Below are positions 18,144 through 26,140 of a stretch of DNA of 48,605 bases, in pieces. This DNA is from Amphibacillus sediminis NBRC 103570 (GTDB taxonomy: Bacteria > Bacillota > Bacilli > Bacillales > Amphibacillaceae). The notes under the pieces are model-generated. The model saw only the letters and a program-made list of their open reading frames with translations. It searched no databases and was not told the origin of the DNA. The position numbers and the translations under genes are program-made. Every line of letters starts with the position of its first letter. The stretch's first letter is position 1. The stretch lies in contig NZ_BCQW01000022.1 in NCBI RefSeq assembly GCF_001552275.1, positions 1 through 48,605 on the forward strand, read 5' to 3'.

Positions 18144-19695
18144 GCCCAGTTCATAGGATTAATTGCGTCAATCCCTTTACTAATTGCCTGTCCAGCACCC
18201 TCGACAGAATCTACAACCCAATTGCCAACATCGTCTAATTTTTGACCTACATAGTCCAGACCATCTTGAACTCCTAAAAAATTGTAATTATAAGCTAAAT
18301 TAAACCCCCAAGTAGCAAGAAGCCCAGCTCCTATCGTCCAACCAACTGGCGTAATAGAGAAGCCCGCGGCTATAGCTGTGCCAATAGCACCACCCGCCAT
18401 GCCCACTCCTGCACTTGTAGCATTGTGCATTATTGCCTCTCCAACAGACTTTCCATTTTCATATAAATCTTCGTACATCCCTACAGCTGCACTAGCAACT
18501 ATGAAGCTTCCCCCTATACTTTACCTGATATTTGAACAAATTGGCCTGTTTTCGATATAAAATTAGAGGTTTTCATCGTGGCATTCCCAATTATTTTAAT
18601 TATATTACCTGTCCGATTTGAAATTCGACTAAACAACTCCCCTATAGTTCTAATATCAGTCGCTAACGCTCCAACTCCTTTCCCGATTACCTTTACTTCC
18701 TGGCCAATATATTTTGCAGATTCAACTATAAAATTAACTGCCAAATCAAGCCCAATTTCCACCTTATTATCATACAAATATCTGATAACGCTTTGTGGTA
18801 CTTCTTCATTTAGCTCTTTTTCACTTAATTGTTTAGTAGATTTAATCATTGTTGAAAATATGCTATAGTAAATTTTTCGATCAATCTTCCCGTTTTTTAA
18901 ATCAATTAAAGCATAATTTAAGATTTTTCGCCCTGTCTCGTCCATATCTTTTAGTGTAGCGCCCATCAATCGTTCGATCTCATATATAGACATATATTGA
19001 ATAGATTTACTATTTATTTGCCTTATATCTACAATAGTCTTATTATAATCTTTTAATGTCGCTAATCCCTTAGTTGTCGAATCACCTTTATAATTAGTAA
19101 ATCTAGCATTTCCATTCACAGCCCCAACGTGATTTAAAGTAGTTTCTATTTCTTTAAGGATATTCCCAACTTGCAACACACCGTTTTTATTTATACGTGT
19201 AAACGAGACTAAATCCTCTAGTAAATCCTCTACTTTATTTACTACACTATGATGTGCCTGTTCAATATCACTTAAAGAAGGGGTGGTTGCACTGCTTATA
19301 TCCGAAACACTGCGAATAATGTTACTGACAACCTTATGTTCTGCCTGTAAAGTCCTATTGCCTTTATTAACATCCTCCATAACATCTGTAAGATAATGAC
19401 TTTGGACAATAGCACGACTACTTTTATCTACCCTTGATTGAAAGGTTTCAATATGGTTGTTCAATTTATTAAATAGATCAGTAAGTACCCCTTTAAAAGT
19501 AGTCAATACTGTAAGATGAAAATCTATAAAATATAATTTTGCTTGATCTGCTGTTTCACCTGAAAAAGAGCTCATATTACAAAACTCTTCTATGCATAGC
19601 TCCACTTTTAAAAGACTATCTTTTATCTCCTCTGATGTTAATTTGAATTCATCTGAAAAGTCTATAACTTCAGATATGTCTACTTTATGCCCCAA
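18137..19695 (-). pseudogene. LXG-domain polymorphic toxin with glycine-zipper C-terminus, frameshifted
   Basis: A protein of about 520 residues read in two frames. Part one starts GHKVDISEVIDFSDEFK, an LXG domain (residues 1 to about 210) that targets substrates to type VII secretion. Part two is FIVASAAVGMYEDLYENG followed by a glycine-zipper region (GVGMAGGAIGTAIAAGF, WTIGAGLLATWGF) that could insert in membranes. The frame breaks at about 18514-18530; one extra A in the AAAG run would give SGKSIGGSFIVAS. The start is taken as TTG 19695 because GGGAGGAGGG lies six bases upstream; the ATG at 19713 is inside that site. DUF443 and DUF4176 follow. The layout matches TspA/TsaI. No secretion genes are in the window. 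Confidence 0.78.
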
Positions 19696-19891
19696 GAATA
19701 TCCCTCCTCCCATTATTTCGATGACAACCTAAGTGCAAGTATTATCCATCCTATTTCCATTTTACCTTTCCAGGAATTGGAAGTCTATTATTTTCCGGGG
19801 AATAATAGCAATAATAAAGCCATGAGCTTAGCGCTAACCAGACATACAATCGCCAGATAGCAAATTAAACCCGTTGTTTTATACAAATAAG

Positions 19892-19951
19892 TAAGCGAGT
19901 AAGTTTAATCAGAGAAAACATACTATTTCCCCGATTAAACCAGCTCGCTCA
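19892..19951 (-). terminator. Long imperfect hairpin downstream of the thioredoxin-like gene
   Basis: TAAGCGAG-TAA-GTTTAATC (19892-19910) pairs with GATTAAAC-CAG-CTCGCTCA (19933-19951). It lies 42 bases past the stop of the minus-strand skfH-like gene and may end the skf operon. There is no strong T-tract. Confidence 0.5.
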
Positions 19952-19992
19952 ATTTACCAATACGCCCGAAAGTTTTGATCTATATGCTCAAC

Positions 19993-20388
19993 TTAGTCTG
20001 CTTTGAGTAAATTCTCCTTCATTTTTGCTTCAATTTCATCTAAGTAATAGATGTTTGTGGCGGTGTTAGTCACCTGATCTAATACCACTAAGGTCGGCAG
20101 GTAGATTGATTCAATTTGTAAAAAAAACTGCTGATCACGATCAAAGTAAACGGGCAACGATATATGATGTTCATCTAAAAAATGATTGACTTGTTCATCA
20201 TCATGATCAGATTCACATAAGGGGACATGAACTGTTATGATCGAGTCACCTCGATAATTTGATAACTTCTCCAATACCTGTTTACAAAGTCCACAGCTTA
20301 AGGCCCAAAAGCAAACCATCTCAATCTGATTCGATTCTACAAGGTCAAAATGACGCTCTAATTCACTCAAGATTAATTCTCTTGTCAT
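19993..20388 (-). CDS. skfH: Thioredoxin-like protein of the SKF-type operon
   Basis: A 131-residue thioredoxin-fold protein with a redox pair Cys32-Gly-Leu-Cys35 in VCFWALSCGLCKQVLEKL and the cis-proline loop ESIYLPTLVVLD. There is no signal peptide, so it acts in the cytoplasm. In B. subtilis the last gene of the skf operon, skfH, encodes a thioredoxin-like protein. Position and fold fit that here, though 299 non-coding bases separate it from the permease gene, where skfG would be expected. It may form or proofread the disulfide predicted between Cys1 and Cys16 of the peptide. GGGAG precedes the ATG. It is a weaker homology call than the other skf genes. Confidence 0.7.
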   Translation of the reverse strand: MTRELILSELERHFDLVESNQIEMVCFWALSCGLCKQVLEKLSNYRGDSIITVHVPLCESDHDDEQVNHFLDEHHISLPVYFDRDQQFFLQIESIYLPTLVVLDQVTNTATNIYYLDEIEAKMKENLLKAD

Positions 20389-20449
20389 ACCTCATTACTC
20401 CCTTCCTGCTTTATCACGGATAACCGTCTGTCAAACTCCCGCCACAAAA

Positions 20450-20600
20450 TGGAGAGAGGAATTAAATCTATTTAGACAGAAGATAACGGACGCTAAGGTC
20501 CTGATTCACTCGAGGCAATAGGATATTGCTCAAACTAACATTCTATTGGACGTGAAGACGTCTTGTGCTAACGTCTGCATGACCTACATCGTGTAGGCTT
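20450..20600 (-). repeat. Possible degenerate family A remnant
   Basis: The stretch GCTAACGTCTGCATGACC at 20567-20584 resembles the reverse complement of the long-form loop insert of family A (GCAACGTCTGCACGAGC). GGAGAGAGGA at 20450 recalls GGGAGAGAGGA of the same insert. The rest does not align by eye. It occupies the space where skfG stands in B. subtilis. There is no open reading frame. Confidence 0.3.
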
Positions 20601-20687
20601 AACTCCGACTATATTGAGGTTCATTATATCCAAAATCTACTCAATACTCTGTTCATCATGTCTAAACATGATCAGGGGTACACCCTT

Positions 20688-22187
20688 TTAGTCGCTTGTT
20701 TGAGTACGGCTCACTGCAATGCTGTCTTTCCTCGTAATTTGCAGCTTATTGAATAGATGGATAAAGCGGAATGCCATGCCTATCGACGCTAACAAGATGA
20801 TAGAGATCGTAATATTTACAGTATTCAATAGCATGCTATGATTCAATGGAAAGAGACAGATCAATAGAACCGTCATCATGGTTAGCAAACTCCAAGCTAT
20901 AACATGTTTATAATACGTCCATGCCGTTATCTCACGATTAACGATTAAGCGGGAAAACACATGGATACGAATCATTAACGAAAGGAGAAAGAGCAGATGG
21001 ATCAAAATAACGATAGAAAGGCTAGGTAATACGCCTAAATATTGGGCGATAACATTTAATAAAATCAATGAACAGAAGTTTGGCAAAAGTGATGTTGATT
21101 CAATTAATAACACCTTTACGAATAGACTCCCGGGTGTAGTTAATAGCGTATCCGAGTAATAATGCCGTATCGTCCCAGAGACAAAACCACTTACTAGATT
21201 AGCTAATATAAGAAAAGTGAACATCACATAATAAAACAATGGTGAAATATTGAACAAGAAGAAGGATAACACCACCGTAACGATAAAGTGAAAAAGTAGA
21301 CTCTTATAGCCCTTTCGTAATAGCAATAATTCAAACCAAACAAATGCGAAGCTGTTCGTTAAAACCTTACCTCCCCACCAGCTTGTATAGCTTGATTGAC
21401 CCCGCGCAGAATTAATCAGCGTATTAAAGCTTTCATATTGCGACCAAAAATCGGCTTCAAAAACAAGCTTTTCTTTAAATTTTGGTGTTTCACAGAAGAG
21501 GTAGATGATAATCAGACAGAAGGAAATCAGACTAATTAAAAAGATACTAGAACTAAGGTGCAGTGTCCCATTCAGTATTTGACCTAATTCGATGATCATA
21601 CCAGAAAATAGAGAGGGGACATTTTCATTAAAGATAAAATAGGTTAGGATCCCAAACCCTATCCCTAGCACTACAATCAGCGCTGTAGAGAACGATGATG
21701 CCTTCACATTTCCTCTTAGTGTAGACAAAGCAAACGCGACTAGATCAAAAACGAAAAAGATTGAATAACAGATTAGAGCTTTAACAAAGATATGGCTCCA
21801 AGCTCCAGACAAAATCATGATAAATTCAACCGTAACAGCGGAGAGCAACCAAATACTGAGGCGCGGGATCATTTTTGATAAAAACAAAGCGATTAAAATT
21901 TGGAAAGTTGATTTTGGGACAGAGTAAATCCACGTTATATCATGTAAATGACAAGGAATTCGGCTTGAAATCATACCAAATAACGCATTTAAAAGTAATA
22001 AACCTAGTATGACCCAACCTTGCCATAATGGATGGCTGTAATCTACTCGAGCAAATAAGTTATATTGAAGAGAGCCTAGACCAACTAACAAAATAATCAA
22101 CAATAGCATGACATGGCCAGACTGGTAGGACCACTTTTTTAGTTTCTTTTTGATCATTTTCAGCTGTAAATCAATGATATTAATCAT
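20688..22187 (-). CDS. skfF: SKF-type ABC transporter permease
   Basis: A 499-residue integral membrane protein with about twelve hydrophobic helices from residue 25 on, and no periplasmic domain or ATPase motif. It overlaps the ATP-binding protein gene by eight bases and so forms one transporter with it. In the B. subtilis skf operon the matching SkfE/SkfF pair exports the killing factor and gives the producer immunity. GGAGGGAGCG lies about 11 bases before the ATG. The protein is long for a simple ABC-2 permease, like the SkfF and EcsB-type proteins. Assignment rests on gene order and topology, since permease sequences are poorly conserved. Confidence 0.8.
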   Translation of the reverse strand: MINIIDLQLKMIKKKLKKWSYQSGHVMLLLIILLVGLGSLQYNLFARVDYSHPLWQGWVILGLLLLNALFGMISSRIPCHLHDITWIYSVPKSTFQILIALFLSKMIPRLSIWLLSAVTVEFIMILSGAWSHIFVKALICYSIFFVFDLVAFALSTLRGNVKASSFSTALIVVLGIGFGILTYFIFNENVPSLFSGMIIELGQILNGTLHLSSSIFLISLISFCLIIIYLFCETPKFKEKLVFEADFWSQYESFNTLINSARGQSSYTSWWGGKVLTNSFAFVWFELLLLRKGYKSLLFHFIVTVVLSFFLFNISPLFYYVMFTFLILANLVSGFVSGTIRHYYSDTLLTTPGSLFVKVLLIESTSLLPNFCSLILLNVIAQYLGVLPSLSIVILIHLLFLLSLMIRIHVFSRLIVNREITAWTYYKHVIAWSLLTMMTVLLICLFPLNHSMLLNTVNITISIILLASIGMAFRFIHLFNKLQITRKDSIAVSRTQTSD

Positions 22188-22899
22188 AGAGTCGAACGCT
22201 CCCTCCTAAGCGTTGGATAATTCGGTTTCCCCAGTCGTGCTTAGCAGCTTTATCGTGTGGCACATCATCTATTCCCTTAAAATGACCTTTTTCTATTAAT
22301 AGACACTGATCAGCAACATCCTTAATAAAATCAAGACTATGAGATGAAACAAGTAGTATTTTATTCTGTGCCTTTTGTGTCAACAGCCACTCTGCCAACC
22401 ATTGTTTAGAAGGAATGTCTAATCCATTTGTTGGTTCATCCAAAATATATAGCTTGGCTTGATGCAGATAGGCAGCGGCTAACATTACTCTTTGTTTTTG
22501 CCCTTTTGATAAACTTCCACTCGTTCGATCAGCTAATTCAGTAAGCTCTACCGTAGCTAATGCTTTCCTAACAGATTCTTCAATTTCACTACTAAGACCA
22601 AAAGCCTTGGCCTTAAATTGAATATGCTCAGCAATCGTAAGGGAAGGGAACAAATAGGCCTGATCAGGTACATAAGCGGTCAGATGTTTAGCTGCCTCTG
22701 TACCTGGGTGTTCCCCTTCAATGCTTATCATCCCCGAATTGGGCTGGAAAAGCCCTGCAATACAACGGAATAAGGTTGTCTTACCCGCACCATTGGCACC
22801 AACTACCCCCATAATCGTTCCAGGTCTAACCTGAAAGCTCAGATCAAAGATCCCTTCCCCCTGCTGATAGGTTTTGGTTACGTTCTTTACTTCCAGCAT
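22180..22899 (-). CDS. skfE: SKF-type ABC transporter ATP-binding protein
   Basis: A 239-residue ATPase with Walker A GANGAGKTTLF (about residue 35), the signature LSKGQKQRVMLAAAY, Walker B LYILDEPTNGLD, and the switch histidine in LLVSSHSLDFI. It powers the adjacent permease. GAGGTGAT stands upstream of the ATG. It starts 19 bases after skfC ends and overlaps skfF. Order and length agree with SkfE of B. subtilis, which together with SkfF exports SKF and protects the producer. Confidence 0.88.
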   Translation of the reverse strand: MLEVKNVTKTYQQGEGIFDLSFQVRPGTIMGVVGANGAGKTTLFRCIAGLFQPNSGMISIEGEHPGTEAAKHLTAYVPDQAYLFPSLTIAEHIQFKAKAFGLSSEIEESVRKALATVELTELADRTSGSLSKGQKQRVMLAAAYLHQAKLYILDEPTNGLDIPSKQWLAEWLLTQKAQNKILLVSSHSLDFIKDVADQCLLIEKGHFKGIDDVPHDKAAKHDWGNRIIQRLGGSVRLYD

Positions 22900-22918
22900 T
22901 AGTCATATCACCTCTCAT

Positions 22919-24412
22919 TTAACGATTTGTATTGATTGACACAGATTCTGTAGCTCTATATTTACTTAATTGATATTCGATTAAAGGCAGAGATGTTGTT
23001 AAGAAATTATAGGTAAAGTGGGCAATGAAGGCAGCTAGGAAGCCAAAATGAACAAAAATATAGCCTAAGATTAAACCGATCATCACTAATTGCAAACACC
23101 TGAAAATGGATGGTGAAAAACCCTGCCCTTGATGCAAACATGCCCATAAAATAGACGTTATTACGATAGCCAAAACGGTTTGATCAAATAGTAAAGTCAA
23201 CAAGGAAATAGCAAGTAGCCGATAAATGGTTTCTTCTAGTAGCGCACTTTGAACGGACATACTTAATGATTGCCGATAGCGATAGCCAGATAAAAAAATC
23301 GATCGGGAAGATAACTCAGGAGAAATACGAACATAACCGCCAAGTTGGAGCAGATAAAAGAATATTCCTGAGATGGATAGGCAAATCAAGCCAACCCCTA
23401 TCCCTGTACTTAACTGTGTCATCATGTTTTGAAAGGTAAGACTACCATTTAGCTCAGCTAGATTTAGGCCAACAAAAGAGAGCAGAAAGGTGAGAAAGCC
23501 ATAAGTGATCATTCCTACTAAAGCTGATAGCGTTCCTACCGTATAGATCGATTTCAATGTTAACCTCGAATCAAATGCATGGATAACACTCATTTTGATA
23601 TGATCTATAGTTGTTAACAAGATTGAACTAACCATTAAGATGGTCAATACCATACTACTGGTGGCATTGATCACTTGTTCGGTATGAATAAAGACAAAAA
23701 TAGCAACAATCACCGCAGCTAAAGAACCTATAAAACTACTTAAGTTGAGGGCATTTTCTCGATACTCCTTTCTAACTAGTGATTGAATAGCATTCGTGTT
23801 TATTTCTGTATCACTACTTATTTGTGTGACGCGGTCATCCGACAAGACTACCGTCAGTTTCATCCTAACTTCTTCTTGATTAATCATGTACCAGTACTGC
23901 TTAATATTGGCTAATTCTTCTGTTCTTTCACCTTTACCCGTCGTCTGTAAACTTTTCCAAAGCACACTGTCATTTTCACTACTTAACAGCCTAACAATAT
24001 CCTCTGAAGTGGTTATAATGGGTTTAGTTTCACGTAAGAGCGCTGTGTTCCGAATCGTCGTGTCTAAAAACGTGACCTCTTTTTTGGCACTAATGTTAAT
24101 CGCTATTGAATTATTTTGATGAATGAAACGTAGTCGCCATGCTTCTACTAGTCCCCAGTCAAATAATAGCTGCCGCCATTTATCAAGCAAATTTAATTGA
24201 TGCATACGATTAATAACTTTTTGGTCATACCAGTAGCTCGTAAAAACTTTCCAGTCCTTAACATCCACTCCAACAAGCTGATCGATATACTGCGTGGCAA
24301 TCTGAATCGCTTCCTCTTCTGATAATAATGAAGAGGTATAGCTAGACGGTCTGAAGCGCCAATACAATAAAAGCGACAATACTCCTGCAACGATAATAAT
24401 AGCCTCGGTCAT
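22919..24412 (-). CDS. skfC: CPBP (Abi) family intramembrane metalloprotease of the SKF-type operon
   Basis: About 497 residues. A single N-terminal helix precedes a region of about 200 residues outside the membrane. Then come about eight helices that carry the CPBP (CAAX protease/Abi) motifs: EETIYR (Glu-Glu-x-x-x-Arg), ACLHQGQ and AHFTYNF. The conserved Glu and His residues bind the catalytic metal. In the skf pathway this is the candidate for leader removal or cyclisation of the peptide. The longest frame begins 30 bases earlier, overlapping skfB, but GAAGGAG stands eight bases before ATG 24412, which I therefore chose. It is 16 bases behind skfB. Confidence 0.85.
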   Translation of the reverse strand: MTEAIIIVAGVLSLLLYWRFRPSSYTSSLLSEEEAIQIATQYIDQLVGVDVKDWKVFTSYWYDQKVINRMHQLNLLDKWRQLLFDWGLVEAWRLRFIHQNNSIAINISAKKEVTFLDTTIRNTALLRETKPIITTSEDIVRLLSSENDSVLWKSLQTTGKGERTEELANIKQYWYMINQEEVRMKLTVVLSDDRVTQISSDTEINTNAIQSLVRKEYRENALNLSSFIGSLAAVIVAIFVFIHTEQVINATSSMVLTILMVSSILLTTIDHIKMSVIHAFDSRLTLKSIYTVGTLSALVGMITYGFLTFLLSFVGLNLAELNGSLTFQNMMTQLSTGIGVGLICLSISGIFFYLLQLGGYVRISPELSSRSIFLSGYRYRQSLSMSVQSALLEETIYRLLAISLLTLLFDQTVLAIVITSILWACLHQGQGFSPSIFRCLQLVMIGLILGYIFVHFGFLAAFIAHFTYNFLTTSLPLIEYQLSKYRATESVSINTNR

Positions 24413-24428
24413 TGTTTTAACTCCTTCA

Positions 24429-25622
24429 CTAAACATATGCATGCGGAAGATCTACTTCTTCCGGAAAATCAATCTTCGCTAGACAGCGACATGTTTTGGC
24501 TTGTTGCTGGACAGAAGATAACCTTGAGGGTTGTCCTAATTTTTCTAATGAATCTGTTTGGATGTTCCCTAAAGCTACTGGCTCGATTTGACATGGTGTA
24601 ACCAAACCATCCGCCCTTATATACCATTGGAGATAGCCTGGTGTACTGAACTCTGAACAGCCCTCATTATTGTTGTCATCCCACAAATAAAGATGGATTT
24701 TATCACGGTATTTCTGCTGGGCTTCCACTAATGTAGACTGCACGTGCTTGTATTGCTCCTGTGTTAACGAAAAAGCATGATCCTCTGCTCTACCTAGAGG
24801 TAAGGTTAGGCCAGCTCGGAATGCCTTAGCACCCGCACGAACACTTTCCTCAACCACCTCTGCTACTGATTGATAATTCTCAGGATTAACGGTCATCGCA
24901 ACTAATACAGGAATGTCCTTTTGTGACATTTTTGCTATTGTATGAATAGATTCGATAAAGGCACCTTGTTTTCCTCGTAATTGGTCATGAATTTTTGCTG
25001 AACCATCCAGACTGATTTGCACATTCACATTACCTAAATGAGCGACAAGCTCAATCTCCTCATCTTTCCAGTTCAACCCATTAGAAAAGAGGCTAATGTT
25101 GGTAAATAAAGAACTAGCTGTGACTAAGATCTCTTTAAAGCCTTTGACTAAGCTAGCCTCTCCACCGGTTAAAGTTAGATCACTTACCCCATTGGCTGCT
25201 AACCGATGCATAATTGAAATCCATTCTTCAGGCTTTAATTCCCCTTTAAGCCGTCTTCCTGAAGAAGAAAAACAGAATGAACAAAATAAATTACAGCCAT
25301 TTGTCAGTTGTAGAGTACAGCTGATCGGAATATAAGACGTCGTAGACCCCGTCACCACTAGGGAGGGCATATTATGTATCCATGTTTCTGTTATGGGATG
25401 CGCCTCTAGCCTGGCAACCAAATCTTGTTCGGTAATCGTTTCTCCTTTAATGACACTTAAAATTTGAGCCGTTTTAGCTAAGGATCTATTTTTAGCGAGT
25501 AATAGCGCTATTTCAACAGCCTCGCCACTTAACCTGAAATAGTACATACTTTTTCGTTCAACAAGTAATGCACTATGAGGTTGTAAGTGGATATAGAATT
25601 CAGGTGCGTTCGCTTTTGACAA
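24429..25622 (-). CDS. skfB: Radical SAM sactisynthase, SkfB-like
   Basis: A 397-residue maturase that would link a cysteine sulfur to an alpha carbon in the peptide. Residues 1-90 look like the small precursor-binding domain. Cys110-x3-Cys114-x2-Cys117 (CNLFCSFCF) binds the SAM iron-sulfur cluster, and GGEAS (153-157) is the SAM-amine motif. Cys322, Cys344, Cys378 and Cys380 could hold an auxiliary cluster as in SPASM-type enzymes. The start is TTG 25622, with AAGGAGG seven bases upstream. That site can pair with a CCTCCTT just before it (see the regulatory entry). The gene follows the precursor gene, with repeat B2 between them. Confidence 0.9.
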   Translation of the reverse strand: MSKANAPEFYIHLQPHSALLVERKSMYYFRLSGEAVEIALLLAKNRSLAKTAQILSVIKGETITEQDLVARLEAHPITETWIHNMPSLVVTGSTTSYIPISCTLQLTNGCNLFCSFCFSSSGRRLKGELKPEEWISIMHRLAANGVSDLTLTGGEASLVKGFKEILVTASSLFTNISLFSNGLNWKDEEIELVAHLGNVNVQISLDGSAKIHDQLRGKQGAFIESIHTIAKMSQKDIPVLVAMTVNPENYQSVAEVVEESVRAGAKAFRAGLTLPLGRAEDHAFSLTQEQYKHVQSTLVEAQQKYRDKIHLYLWDDNNNEGCSEFSTPGYLQWYIRADGLVTPCQIEPVALGNIQTDSLEKLGQPSRLSSVQQQAKTCRCLAKIDFPEEVDLPHAYV

Positions 25623-25629
25623 AATAATT

Positions 25630-25677
25630 CCTCCTTAATTTTTTTGAAGGAGGACGACAATTAGTTGTGCCCTCCCT
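25630..25677 (-). promoter_or_regulatory. Hairpins that can hide the skfB ribosome binding site
   Basis: Read on the minus strand: AGGGAGGG (25677-25670), 16 bases, CCTCCTT (25653-25647), ten bases, AAGGAGG (25636-25630), seven bases, TTG start. CCTCCTT pairs perfectly with the AAGGAGG Shine-Dalgarno, and CCTCC can instead pair with the upstream GGGAGG. The two pairings exclude each other. This would set the yield of maturase against precursor. The effect is inferred, not shown. Confidence 0.5.
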
Positions 25678-25848
25678 AATCGCGCCTTGACGCATAGACA
25701 CCTAGATTATATCGAGCTGAAAATTTGCGGCATCCGTTGAAGGCTTTAACTTTATTCAGCCGAGGTTTATACCCCAGCTGAATGAAATACAAGTAAGTAG
25801 CATCTCACCACTTCTAGCAGTGGGAGACTTGTGCTCAATGAGGTTAAA
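25678..25848 (+). repeat. Family B structured repeat, copy B2
   Basis: It begins AATCGCGCCTTGACGC and ends TCAATGAGGTTAAA, with the shared centre GAAAATTTGCGGCATCCG and the hairpin CCACTT-CTAGC-AGTGGGAG. It lies between skfA and skfB and ends two bases from the skfA stop codon. On the skf transcript it would appear as its reverse complement. Confidence 0.82.
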
Positions 25849-25850
25849 CG

Positions 25851-26027
25851 TTACAGCGTAGTGGTGGCAGGATCGAGTGGTGGCCAGCAAGCTTGAGTCA
25901 GTGAAATTATTTTAGAAGCCCAGCATGCAACACAGCCCACTGTTTTGACTAACGGTCTTGAATCCGTTGTTTGTGCTGCTGAATGGGTCGCTTCCCAAGC
26001 CTTTTCATCCTTAACCTGTTGTGTCAT
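25851..26027 (-). CDS. skfA: Sporulation-killing-factor-like sactipeptide precursor
   Basis: A 58-residue precursor: a leader of about 31 residues ending RPLVKTVG, then a 27-residue core that begins CVACWASKIISLTQACW and ends PATTTL. B. subtilis SkfA has VKAAGCMGCWASKSIAMTR at the same place, so GC-x-x-CWASK and a Cys 15 residues after the first Cys are shared. In SKF, Cys4 is joined to Met12 by a thioether and Cys1 to Cys16 by a disulfide. Here Cys1, Cys4 and Cys16 are kept, but position 12 is Leu. I chose ATG 26027 because GGGAGG lies eight bases upstream; the GTG at 26033 is too close to it. TATAAT at 26074-26079 is a possible -10. Confidence 0.88.
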   Translation of the reverse strand: MTQQVKDEKAWEATHSAAQTTDSRPLVKTVGCVACWASKIISLTQACWPPLDPATTTL

Positions 26028-26140
26028 CCTCACACCTCCCTATTAAGATTGTCAATCAAATGATTTCCCTACCATTATATGTTAATACATTGGCAATATG
26101 ATATTTTATTGATCAATTAATGGGATAAGGATTTTTCCAA

